From: JANMDU01 sp031388245
GTDB lineage: Bacteria; Pseudomonadota; Gammaproteobacteria; Burkholderiales; Burkholderiaceae_C
Reading direction: 5' to 3'
Length of the DNA stretch: 20,196 nt
NCBI GenBank assembly: GCA_031388245.1
Contig: JANNED010000220.1
Coordinates: 1-20,196, forward strand
This document shows positions 8,586 through 15,378 of this stretch, in pieces; position 1 is the stretch's first letter; every line of letters begins with the position of its first letter. A model generated the notes under the pieces. It made no database searches and had not been told where the DNA came from. It was given only the letters and a program-made list of their open reading frames with translations. Position numbers and translations under genes: made by a program.

Positions 8586-9188
8586 TTAGCTGTTTGGGCA
8601 ACTGCTGCTGTTAGCAACTCTCGCATTACGAATTCGCCCCGAAGAGCTGATTACTATGCAATAGCGATCGCTGTTTGAATCAAAGAACCAAAAACTTCGG
8701 TTAGCTAGCGCACCAGTATCCGTAACGACTCTGCCTTGGCCATTGTAAATAAAGTACTGTAGACCACCTGTGTAGGAAACCGATACGGGGCTGGATGGAG
8801 CTGCAGTAATTTCAATCCGTCTCACGCTTGCAGAGTTTGCGGTAGGAGCGCCAGTAGTAGCGTAGTTGGCAGAATAAGTTGAGCTGCTATCCGAATCAAA
8901 AAAAACTGTCCAACCCGTCGTAAAAGCATCCGGCGATGCAGGAACTAGCCAAACCCTTGAATTTGAACCTGACTTGATAGCTTCCGATCTTGCTAAATTC
9001 AGCGAGACTTGCAAGGCAGAAGATGCCGCACTGAGTCGGTTGTTGCGCAGCATACTTTCAAAAGAAGGCAACGCTAAAGCCGCAAGAATAGCCATGATGG
9101 CGATGGTGACCATTAACTCAATCAAGGTAAAGCCTTGGCGTGAGAGGTACGGCTTAATTTGCTTCAAATGGTCTTGTGAACGCGTCAT
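8586..9188 (-). CDS. fimT: Type IV pilus minor pseudopilin FimT (GspH/FimT family)
   Basis: This first gene of the pilin operon encodes a GspH/FimT-type minor pilin. The ATG at 9188 gives 200 residues. The leader MTRSQDHLKQIKPYLSRQG is followed by FTLIELMVTIAIMAILAALA with G19 as cleavage residue and Glu24 as mature Glu5. LPSFESMLRNNRLSAASSAL and LARSEAIKSGSNSRVWL are typical of the GspH domain. The C-terminal part is beta-rich (FIYNGQGRV, WFFDSNSDRYCIVISSSGRIR). No Shine-Dalgarno is seen; an extended -10-like sequence lies only nine bases upstream. Longer in-frame starts lack family similarity and run into the divergent ribD. Confidence 0.88.
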   Translation of the reverse strand: MTRSQDHLKQIKPYLSRQGFTLIELMVTIAIMAILAALALPSFESMLRNNRLSAASSALQVSLNLARSEAIKSGSNSRVWLVPASPDAFTTGWTVFFDSDSSSTYSANYATTGAPTANSASVRRIEITAAPSSPVSVSYTGGLQYFIYNGQGRVVTDTGALANRSFWFFDSNSDRYCIVISSSGRIRNARVANSSSCPNS

Positions 9189-9196
9189 ACACACGC

Positions 9197-9205
9197 ATAA
9201 TAACA
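9197..9205 (-). promoter_or_regulatory. Candidate extended -10 promoter element of the pilin operon
   Basis: On the minus strand this reads TGTTATTAT, an extended -10 (TG, one base, then a TATAAT-like hexamer). It lies in the short divergent gap between fimT and ribD, the only likely place for the operon promoter. Transcription would begin about two bases before the fimT ATG, matching the lack of a ribosome binding site. No good -35 box is visible. Confidence 0.3.
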
Positions 9206-9259
9206 AGCTGTAGTGAGTCGCCACTGTCTGGGTGACAAACGGTCTGATGAGATTACTCA

Positions 9260-10514
9260 GTGGAACAGCATATTTTTTCCAATCGCCTTGTTTCAACCTC
9301 ACTTGTATCCTCTATTTGGGCGGAGCCTCAGGCATTTCATTTCATGGGGCGAACCTGTTCACCCAACCCCGGCGTTAGCTGTAGGATAGTCCAAGGTGTG
9401 TTCACTTTTCTAGGCCACACCCAGCCCCGAGGCGGCGCTCACGCTGAAATCATGGCGCTGCGGGCTGCTGCTGCTCAGGGTGTTGACGTTCGCGGGGCGA
9501 CGGTTCATGTGAGTCTGGAGCCTTGTGCGCACCATGGGCGGACACCGCCTTGCACTTCGGCCTTGATTGCTGCGGGTGTGGGCAAAGTGGTGGTGGCTAT
9601 TCTTGATCCTAATCCGTTGGTGGCGGGCAAAGGCGTACAGCAGCTTCGTGATGCGGGGATCAAGGTGGAAGTGTTGCCCCCCGATCACCCCGATGCGGTG
9701 GTCTCGCGGGAGCTCAATATTGGGTTTTTTAGCCGGATGATTCGGCGTGTGCCTTGGGTGCGGATGAAAGTGGCCGCATCACTTGATGGGAACACGGCGC
9801 TTGCCAATGGGCAGAGCCAGTGGATCACAGGGCAGGCAGCGCGCGATGATGGGCAAGCTTGGCGCGCTCGTGCATGTGCAGTGCTCACGGGGATTGGCAC
9901 GGTGCTGGCCGATGATCCGCAGCTCAATGTGAGGGCTCTGCTCGATTCGCCCTCTGGGAAAGTTGCTGCGCCTAGGCAGCCGCATTTTGTCTTGGTAGAC
10001 AGCCAGCTTGATATTCCGCTGGATGCCAAGCTGCTCAAAACGATCGGGCAGCGTGGGAGCATCAGCGCCACATACCCGCAAGAAACGGTCGATTTGATCG
10101 CGCCTCGCGCAGGATTGATCTATCACGCTTGCCAAAATGATCAAAAAATCAAGGCTTTGGAGTTTGGGCGCGAAACTGATTTACATGCCCGAGCTACATT
10201 CTGGCAAAGTTGATCTTGCGGCCATGATGCACGATTTGGCGGTGAACCAAGAGATCAATGCGCTGCATGTGGAGGCGGGTTTTAAGCTCAATGGCTCACT
10301 GCTCAGGGCAGGTTTGGTCGATGAGATGATTGTCTATCTCGCACCGAAGTTACTGGGCAAGGGCATGGGAATCGCCAATTTGCCCGAACTTACCGCTTTG
10401 AGCCTGCTTCCCGCTGCGCAGGATTTGGTCTACCAATCTGTGGAACTGGTGGGTGAAGAAGGTCAGAAAGACCTGCGCATCGTCGCCCGTGTTCGCGGAC
10501 GCGACAAATTTTGA
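9260..10514 (+). pseudogene. ribD: Riboflavin biosynthesis bifunctional deaminase/reductase RibD, broken by a frameshift
   Basis: RibD deaminates the pyrimidine produced from GTP and then reduces its ribose. The deaminase domain shows PNP (35-37), the zinc/catalytic motif His61-Ala-Glu63 and PCAHHGRTPPC with Cys89 and Cys98. The reductase domain starts near residue 150 (RVPWVRMKVAASLDG, QWITG, GTVLADDPQLNVR). The first frame runs from GTG 9260 to a stop at 10211-10213, but family similarity jumps to another frame near 10163: LGAKLIYMPELHSGKVDLAA through HVEAGFKLNGSLLRAGLVDE to the stop at 10514. Removing one T from 10163-10165 restores a continuous ELGAKLIYMP. The first ~35 residues do not resemble the usual RibD N-terminus, and PNPRVGC is PNPGVSC. 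An ATG at 9344 is an alternative start. It could be a real mutation or a sequencing error. Confidence 0.85.
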
Positions 10515-10549
10515 GATCACACAGGACGGCTCAAAACCCTTAGAAGGTG

Positions 10550-10567
10550 TTTTTTCGCGCTTTTCGC
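10550..10567 (+). repeat. TTTCGCG-type motif in the ribD-ribE gap
   Basis: A T-run followed by cgcgcttttcgc lies in the 123-base gap between ribD and ribE. It closely resembles the right arm of the large inverted repeat downstream of nusB (13693-13708). A small cctt/aagg dyad just upstream could make this a weak terminator-like element, but the stem is too short to be convincing. The rest of this gap holds a ttgcgc/gcgcaa inverted repeat near 10598-10617 and no recognisable FMN riboswitch. Confidence 0.4.
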
Positions 10568-10637
10568 TTTAGTTGCTCTTTGAAGCCATGTTGCAAGCTT
10601 GCGCGGAAACAGGCGCAAACCCTGCGAAAATACAGCC

Positions 10638-11309
10638 ATGTTTACCGGAATCATCACCGGCGTGGGGCGCATCGTCGCTACCGACGCCCTCGGCAGCTCT
10701 TTACACCATGGCAAGCGGCTCACCATCGCGCCACCAGAGGGCTATTTGCAAGATGTGGGCTTGGGCGACAGCATCGCACTCAATGGCGCTTGCATGACCG
10801 TGACGACATTGGATGCGGCAGCCAACCAATTCACCATCGACATCAGCCAAGAATCGCTCTCCAAGACGGCGGGGCTTGATACGCAAGGCACGGTCAATCT
10901 TGAAAAAGCCCTGCGAGCCCACGACAGGTTAGGCGGCCATATCGTGAGCGGCCATGTGGATGGCGTGGGCCACGTGAGCTATTTTGCACAAATCGGTGAG
11001 AGCTGGGAGCTTCGTGTCTTGGCTCCACAAGCGCTCGCCAAATACCTCGCTTACAAAGGCTCGATCACCATAAACGGCGTGAGCCTGACTGTGAATTCAG
11101 TGACTGACCTTGCAATGGCGACAACAAACGCTGCCGAGCCAGGCTGCGAGATCAGCATCAACCTCATCCCCCATACCGTGCAAAACACCGCTCTCGGCAG
11201 CTTGCGAACTGGCTCGCCTGTGAACCTTGAAATTGACACTGTCGCCAGATATGTCGAACGCATGTTGAGCTTGGGAAATTTAAGCAAAACCAGCGTGTTG
11301 CCGGCATAG
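10638..11309 (+). CDS. ribE: Riboflavin synthase, alpha chain
   Basis: Riboflavin synthase converts two lumazine molecules into riboflavin and the pyrimidine substrate of RibH. The 223 residues form two homologous barrel repeats. The first begins MFTGIITGVGRI and contains DSIALNGACMTVT and FTIDISQESL; the second begins around HIVSGHVDGVG and contains GSITINGVSLTVNSV and INLIPHT. The start is fixed by the family's MFTGI motif; no ribosome binding site is obvious. The last seven or so residues (KTSVLPA) and the TAG stop lie inside a copy of the 57-base repeat (11284-11340), so the C-terminus after YVERML is probably repeat-derived. It belongs to the riboflavin gene run; the symbol ribC is used in some organisms. 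Confidence 0.95.
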   Translation: MFTGIITGVGRIVATDALGSSLHHGKRLTIAPPEGYLQDVGLGDSIALNGACMTVTTLDAAANQFTIDISQESLSKTAGLDTQGTVNLEKALRAHDRLGGHIVSGHVDGVGHVSYFAQIGESWELRVLAPQALAKYLAYKGSITINGVSLTVNSVTDLAMATTNAAEPGCEISINLIPHTVQNTALGSLRTGSPVNLEIDTVARYVERMLSLGNLSKTSVLPA

Positions 11310-11340
11310 AATATGCATAGTACGCTATCAAATTTATAGT
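11284..11340 (+). repeat. 57-base repeat, copy B, across the ribE stop and the ribE-ribBX gap
   Basis: This copy aligns without gaps to those in nusB, ybgC and tolR: a gcaaaa left end, ccggca beginning at base 18, and gctat beginning at base 41 with an atag(c/t) right end. The 33-base stretch 11301-11333 matches ybgC 15223-15255 at 30 positions. It is in the same reading phase as the ybgC copy, where one of the differences turns AAG into TAG, the stop codon of ribE. It ends 12 bases before the ribBX ATG and contains a tatagt sequence that could serve as a -10 box. Confidence 0.8.
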
Positions 11341-11352
11341 AAATTAAACACC

Positions 11353-12498
11353 ATGACAACTGCCCTCGCCTCCTCACAATCCAGCTCCAGCACGGGCGCC
11401 CTGATCTCCCCCATCGAAGACATCATCGCCCAGCTGCGTGCTGGCCGCATGGTGATCGTGAGCGATGACGAAGACCGAGAAAACGAAGGCGATTTGCTGA
11501 TCGCCGCTGAGCACATCACGCCTGAGGCGATCAACTTCATGGCCAAATATGGCCGTGGCTTGGTATGCCTCACGCTCACCAAAGAGCGCTGCGAATTCTT
11601 GGGGCTCCCTCCCATGGCTGTGCGCAACGGGACCAAGATGAGCACGGCGTTTACCGTCTCGATTGAAGCCGCCGAGGGCGTGACGACCGGAATTTCTGCC
11701 GCCGATCGTGCCCGCACGGTGCAAGCTGCCGTGAGCAAAACCGCCAAAGCCAGCGATCTTGTGCAGCCTGGCCACATCTTCCCACTGCAAGCCCAAGACG
11801 GCGGCACCCTCATGCGAGCTGGCCACACCGAGGCGGGCTGCGATTTGGCTGCGCTGGCCGGCTGCATGCCGAGCGCCGTGATTTGCGAGATCATGAAAGA
11901 CGATGGCACGATGGCGCGCATGCCTGATCTGCAAACTTTTGCCGCCGAGCATGGCCTCAAAATCGGCACGATTGCCGATTTGATCGAGTACAGAAGCCGA
12001 ACAGAGAGCCTGGTGCAGCGCATCGGCGAGCGCACCATGCAAACCGCATTTGGCGAATTCAAAGCGATTGCCTTCCAAGACAAGCCAAGCCTTGGCGTGC
12101 ATCTGGCGCTCGTCAAAGGCTCTTGGAGCGATGCTGACGCGATAGCGGCTCGCGTGCATGAGCCGCTTTCCGTGCTTGATGCATTGCAAACCAAAAGCCA
12201 TATTCACAGCTGGAGCCTACAAGAAAGCCTGAAATACTTACAGCAGCAAGGCAAAGGCGTGGCCGTATTGCTCAACGCTGGCGAAAGCGCAGCGCAACTC
12301 CTCTCCCAATTCGAAGGTCAAGCCCGCCCGAGCAATGGCCCTGAGCGTGGCCGCATGGATTTGCGCACCTATGGCATCGGCGTGCAAATCCTGCGCGATG
12401 TGGGTGTGCGCCGCATGATGCTCATGGGCAAACCACGGCGCATGCCCAGCATGGCGGGCTACGGCGTGGAGATTGCTGGGTATATTTCTAATCCTTGA
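11353..12498 (+). CDS. ribBX: 3,4-dihydroxy-2-butanone 4-phosphate synthase with degenerate GTP cyclohydrolase II-like domain (RibBX type)
   Basis: The N-terminal RibB domain converts ribulose 5-phosphate to dihydroxybutanone phosphate and formate for lumazine synthesis. It carries the acidic motif DDEDRENEGD at 38-47 and RAGHTEAGCDLA around 155-166 with His158 and Glu160. The C-terminal domain (about 212-381) resembles GTP cyclohydrolase II in layout (GVHLALVKGS, MDLRTYGIGVQIL, AGYGVEI) but lacks the zinc-binding cysteines (C..GD...CDC) and the usual catalytic segment. It is therefore unlikely to hydrolyse GTP. This architecture matches what has been described in proteobacteria as RibBX; many databases would call it ribBA or ribB. 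It follows ribE by 43 bases and precedes ribH. The start lacks a clear ribosome binding site. Confidence 0.9.
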   Translation: MTTALASSQSSSSTGALISPIEDIIAQLRAGRMVIVSDDEDRENEGDLLIAAEHITPEAINFMAKYGRGLVCLTLTKERCEFLGLPPMAVRNGTKMSTAFTVSIEAAEGVTTGISAADRARTVQAAVSKTAKASDLVQPGHIFPLQAQDGGTLMRAGHTEAGCDLAALAGCMPSAVICEIMKDDGTMARMPDLQTFAAEHGLKIGTIADLIEYRSRTESLVQRIGERTMQTAFGEFKAIAFQDKPSLGVHLALVKGSWSDADAIAARVHEPLSVLDALQTKSHIHSWSLQESLKYLQQQGKGVAVLLNAGESAAQLLSQFEGQARPSNGPERGRMDLRTYGIGVQILRDVGVRRMMLMGKPRRMPSMAGYGVEIAGYISNP

Positions 12499-12558
12499 AT
12501 TTTTAAAGCTCCAAAAATCCTCTCCCGCGCCAGCTAACTTATTGACAGAAAGCAACCC

Positions 12559-13035
12559 ATGTTTGGCTCAGACATCGCAAAAGGCCTCGCCCCAGATCAG
12601 CGCTTAGATGGCAAAAAGCTCTACATCGGCATCGTGCAGGCGCGTTTCAATGAAAGCGTCACGAATGCGCTGGCCGCTGCTTGCCATGCTGAGCTGATCA
12701 AGCTGGGTGTGCATGCAAAACATATCGATCACTACACGGTGCCGGGCGCATTGGAAGTGCCTGTGGCTTTGCAGGCGCTGGCCGAGCGCGATCAATACGA
12801 CGCTCTGATTGCCTTGGGCTGTATCATTCGCGGCGAAACCTATCATTTTGAGCTCGTGACCAACGAATCAGGCGCAGCCGTCACGCGCTTGGGGCTCGAT
12901 TACAAGCTGCCGATTGCCAATGCAATCCTCACTGTGGAAAACATGGCGCAAGCAGTTGCTCGCCAAGCCGACAAAGGCACAGATGCTGCGCGTGTGGCGG
13001 TGGAGATGGCGAATTTACTCAATGAACTGGCCTGA
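12559..13035 (+). CDS. ribH: 6,7-dimethyl-8-ribityllumazine synthase
   Basis: Lumazine synthase condenses the RibD-derived pyrimidine with the butanone phosphate made by RibB, giving the substrate of riboflavin synthase. At 158 residues it is of normal length. Family motifs are intact: IGIVQARFNESVT, the substrate-binding VPGALEVPVALQAL, and ALGCIIRGETYHFELVTNES containing the catalytic His. It ends MANLLNELA. It lies 60 bases after ribBX and 23 bases before nusB, a ribH-nusB pair seen in many proteobacteria. No strong Shine-Dalgarno is visible before the ATG. Confidence 0.96.
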   Translation: MFGSDIAKGLAPDQRLDGKKLYIGIVQARFNESVTNALAAACHAELIKLGVHAKHIDHYTVPGALEVPVALQALAERDQYDALIALGCIIRGETYHFELVTNESGAAVTRLGLDYKLPIANAILTVENMAQAVARQADKGTDAARVAVEMANLLNELA

Positions 13036-13058
13036 AACGGCTCCAGACAGAAATATAT

Positions 13059-13610
13059 ATGCAAAATACGCCAATCGCCGGCAAGAAACCTGCAAACAAT
13101 GCTATTAAATCAATAGCAAAACGCAACGAATTCATCAGCAAAACTGCCATGCGCGCAGCCCGCACACGGGCTCGGGAATTTGCTGTGCAAGCGCTGTATC
13201 AGCATTTGGTAGGCCAGCAATCGAGCGGCGACATTGACGAATTCACCCGTCAACTGCAAGGCTTTAACAAAGCCGATTCCGCGCATTTCGATGCGCTGTT
13301 TCGCGGCTGCGTAGAAACTGCTGCGGTGCTCGACAAGCTCATCGAGCCGCATCTGGATCGCCCTTGGTTGGAGATTTCCCCGATTGAGCACTGCATCATG
13401 TGGCTGGGCACATATGAGCTGCAGCATTGCATCGATGTGCCCTGGCGCGTGGTGCTCAACGAGTACATCGAGCAGGCCAAGGCTTTTGGCGGCACCGATG
13501 GGCATAAGTATGTGAACGGTATCTTGAACAAACTCGCCCCGCAGATTCGGGCGGCTGAAGTGGCGGCGGATGCAGCTGCGGCTGCCTCGAACATACACAT
13601 GGTTCGGTAA
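13059..13610 (+). CDS. nusB: Transcription antitermination factor NusB
   Basis: NusB binds boxA RNA with NusE (S10) and takes part in rRNA antitermination. The conserved all-helical domain starts around residue 32 (ARTRAREFAVQALYQHL) and continues through HFDALFRGCVE, ISPIEHCIMWLGTYEL, PWRVVLNEYIEQAKAFGG and KYVNGILNKLAP. The 183-residue form from ATG 13059 has a 30-residue N-terminal extension, most of it encoded by repeat copy C. An ATG at 13149 would give a protein beginning MRAARTRAREF, which lines up closely with the E. coli NusB start, so the true start is uncertain. It is followed by a strong inverted repeat. Confidence 0.94.
   Translation: MQNTPIAGKKPANNAIKSIAKRNEFISKTAMRAARTRAREFAVQALYQHLVGQQSSGDIDEFTRQLQGFNKADSAHFDALFRGCVETAAVLDKLIEPHLDRPWLEISPIEHCIMWLGTYELQHCIDVPWRVVLNEYIEQAKAFGGTDGHKYVNGILNKLAPQIRAAEVAADAAAAASNIHMVR
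13061..13117 (+). repeat. 57-base repeat, copy C, encoding the nusB N-terminal extension
   Basis: This copy has the gcaaaa left end, ccggcaag at base 18 and a perfect palindromic right end, gctatt, five bases, aatagc (13101-13117). It has the same length and internal spacing as the ribE, ybgC and tolR copies. In nusB it is read in the same phase as the tolR copy, giving AGKKPANNAIKSIA against AGKESARAAINTVA in TolR. Its first base is the G of the upstream nusB ATG, so the insertion coincides with the assigned start. Confidence 0.72.
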
Positions 13611-13638
13611 GGTTTTCAAGCCAATACCCGTTACTGAG

Positions 13639-13708
13639 CGCGAAAGGCGCGAAACTGACGCGATACAACATACCAAAAAAAGAAAAATTCTTTTTCGCGA
13701 CTTTCGCG
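13639..13708 (+). repeat. Large inverted repeat after nusB (possible terminator or REP-like element)
   Basis: Arms at 13639-13654 (cgcgaaaggcgcgaaa) and 13693-13708 pair at 15 of 16 positions. Each arm contains two cgcgaaa or tttcgcg units, so registers can slip. Overlapping it, ctgacgcga (13655-13663) pairs with tcgcgtcag (13704-13712), an alternative fold. The loop holds an A-run and ttcttttt. No U-tract follows the right arm, so standard intrinsic termination is unproven, but its position between nusB and an independently started aminotransferase gene suits a transcript end. Confidence 0.6.
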
Positions 13709-13738
13709 TCAGGAAATCAGTATTAAAAATCTCTGAAC

Positions 13739-14935
13739 ATGAAAATCTCCCAAAGAGCCCAGAAAGTCGAGCCCTTCTATGTGATGGAGGTGTTCAAACA
13801 AGCCTCTGAGCTGGCAAAAAAGCTTGTGCATACCGACAAGCCTATGATTTTTCTCTCGGTCGGTGAGCCAGATTTCACAGCGCCGCCGCTTGTGCAAGAA
13901 GCCGCAAGACAAGCCATTGCCCAAGGCAAGACGCAATACACGAACGCCAATGGCATCGATCCGCTGCGGGGCAGGATCAGCGCTTGGTATGCACAGCGTT
14001 TCAACCTGAACATTCCCCCCAGCCGCATCGTCATCACCGCAGGCGCATCGGCTGCTTTGCATTTGGCCTGCCTCGCTTTGATCGATGCAGGTGATGAAAT
14101 TTTGATGCCGGATCCAAGCTATCCGTGCAACAAGCAATTTGTGCAAGCTGCAGATGGTGTAGCAAAACTGATAGCCACAACAGCTCAACAGCGCTTTCAG
14201 CTTTCTGCGGCAGCAGTGCAGGAAAATTGGAACCACAAAACCAAGGGCGTGCTCTTGGCCTCGCCATCGAACCCGACGGGCACATCGATCCACCCCGATG
14301 AACTGCGCAAAATCCATGAATTCGTGCGCAGCAAGGGCGGCATCACGATGGTTGATGAAATTTATCTGGGTTTGTCACACGACGAGACCTTTGGACAATC
14401 AGCGCTACAGCTCGGCGACGACATCATCAGCATCAACAGCTTCTCCAAGTATTTCAACATGACCGGCTGGCGACTGGGCTGGTTGGTGGTGCCAGAGGCG
14501 TTGGTGGGCCCCATTGAGCAGCTCGCGCAGCATCTCTTCATTTGCGCGAGCAGCATTTCACAGCAGGCCGCGCTGGCGTGCTTTGAGCCAGAGAGCTTGC
14601 GCATTTACGAGCAGCGCAGAGCCGAATTCAAAGCGCGGCGAGATGATTTTCTCCCTGCGCTGCGCGATCTTGGCTTCAAGATTCCGGTCGAACCCGATGG
14701 TGCGTTCTACGTTTATGCCGATGCCTCGCCCCTGTTTGCCAGGTTAGGAGAAGGAAACGAAGTGAAGAGCAGCTGGGATTTCGCCTTTGAAATCTTGCGC
14801 CGTGCCCATGTGGCCATCACACCCGGCAGAGATTTCGGCCACGAGTCCACCTCAAACTTTGTGCGCTTCTCCACAGCAAGCTCAATGCAAGATTTGCAGA
14901 CGGCGATTGCCCGCATGAAAGCGGTTTTCAATTGA
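13739..14935 (+). CDS. Class I/II pyridoxal phosphate-dependent aminotransferase
   Basis: This 398-residue fold-type I aminotransferase has the full motif set: SVGEPDF near 40, TAGASAALHLA near 100, ASPSNPTGT with Asn178, VDEIYLGL with Asp206, and the PLP lysine Lys237 in SFSKYFNMTGWRLGW. A C-terminal arginine in FVRFSTA probably binds the substrate carboxylate. The exact substrate cannot be read from sequence; alanine, aspartate or aromatic amino acids are possible. Its stop overlaps the ybgC start by one base (TGATG), so it is translationally linked to ybgC and the tol genes. An A/T-rich stretch (tattaaaaat) just upstream of the ATG may be a promoter with a short leader; no good ribosome binding site is seen. 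Confidence 0.93.
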   Translation: MKISQRAQKVEPFYVMEVFKQASELAKKLVHTDKPMIFLSVGEPDFTAPPLVQEAARQAIAQGKTQYTNANGIDPLRGRISAWYAQRFNLNIPPSRIVITAGASAALHLACLALIDAGDEILMPDPSYPCNKQFVQAADGVAKLIATTAQQRFQLSAAAVQENWNHKTKGVLLASPSNPTGTSIHPDELRKIHEFVRSKGGITMVDEIYLGLSHDETFGQSALQLGDDIISINSFSKYFNMTGWRLGWLVVPEALVGPIEQLAQHLFICASSISQQAALACFEPESLRIYEQRRAEFKARRDDFLPALRDLGFKIPVEPDGAFYVYADASPLFARLGEGNEVKSSWDFAFEILRRAHVAITPGRDFGHESTSNFVRFSTASSMQDLQTAIARMKAVFN

Positions 14936-15378
14936 TGTTCACCTTTCCCATCCGCATTTATTGGGAAGACACCGATGCAGGTGGCATTGTGTTTTATGCG
15001 AATTATTTTAAATTCATGGAGCGTGCCCGCACGGAATGGCTGCGCAGCTTGGGGATTTCTCAACATGCGCTGAAGGCGCAGACGGGCGGCATGTTTGTTG
15101 TCACCGACACGCAACTCAACTTTTTGCAGCCTGCGCGGCTCGATGACCTGCTGCTGGTCAGTGCTCAGATCGCAGATAAGGGCCGTGCAAGCCTGACAAT
15201 TGCACAAGAAATCCACCTCTCCCCGGCAAAGAATATACAAAGTACGCTATCAAATCAGGAGCTTGCAGATGGCAGTTCAGCGCCCCTTTGCCGAGGCACA
15301 ATTTGTATCGCTTGGGTTGATGCAGCCACTTTAAAACCGGGCAGAATCCCATCATCTGTCTTGGAGGCCATCGCTTGA
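14935..15378 (+). CDS. ybgC: Tol-Pal system-associated acyl-CoA thioesterase YbgC
   Basis: YbgC is a hot-dog-fold thioesterase encoded at tol loci. From ATG 14935 it has 147 residues. The catalytic Asp14 lies in YWEDTDAGGIVFYANYFKFMERARTEW, the family signature. FLQPARLDD and the closing WVDAATLKPGRIP are also conserved. Between AQEI (about 89-93) and ICIAWVDA (from 123) the protein carries roughly 18 more residues than the E. coli protein, and this insert (SPAKNIQSTLSNQELADG and following) coincides with repeat copy D. A TTG three bases upstream is a possible but less likely start. The stop overlaps the tolQ start by four bases. Confidence 0.94.
   Translation: MFTFPIRIYWEDTDAGGIVFYANYFKFMERARTEWLRSLGISQHALKAQTGGMFVVTDTQLNFLQPARLDDLLLVSAQIADKGRASLTIAQEIHLSPAKNIQSTLSNQELADGSSAPLCRGTICIAWVDAATLKPGRIPSSVLEAIA
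15206..15262 (+). repeat. 57-base repeat, copy D, inserted in frame in ybgC
   Basis: The last 40 bases (15223-15262) carry ccggcaaagaat, an 11-base spacer, gctatcaa and a ggagc end at the same spacing as the other copies. The left 17 bases are more diverged and lack the gcaaaa end. Bases 15223-15255 encode ybgC residues 97-107 (PAKNIQSTLSN). The match to the ribE/ribBX copy is 30 of 33 over this core, and ccggcaaagaat is identical to tolR 16333-16344. Confidence 0.8.

Noticed and set aside
10515..10637. Possible FMN riboswitch upstream of ribE.
   Set aside because: None of the conserved RFN element segments could be recognised here or before ribBX or ribH; only small inverted repeats are present.
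11334..12207. Two long minus-strand open frames (277 and 286 codons) opposite ribBX.
   Set aside because: Neither has recognisable domains or a ribosome binding site, and both lie wholly over a clear plus-strand enzyme; they are shadows of its codon pattern.
14148..14180. gtagcaaaactgatagcc in the aminotransferase gene as a repeat remnant.
   Set aside because: It has a faint resemblance to the palindromic end only; the protein here has normal length and the core ccggca block is absent.
15375..15377. TTG start of tolQ as a misread.
   Set aside because: No in-frame ATG lies close by, ggagg is correctly spaced, and the overlap with ybgC fits translational coupling, so the TTG is accepted.
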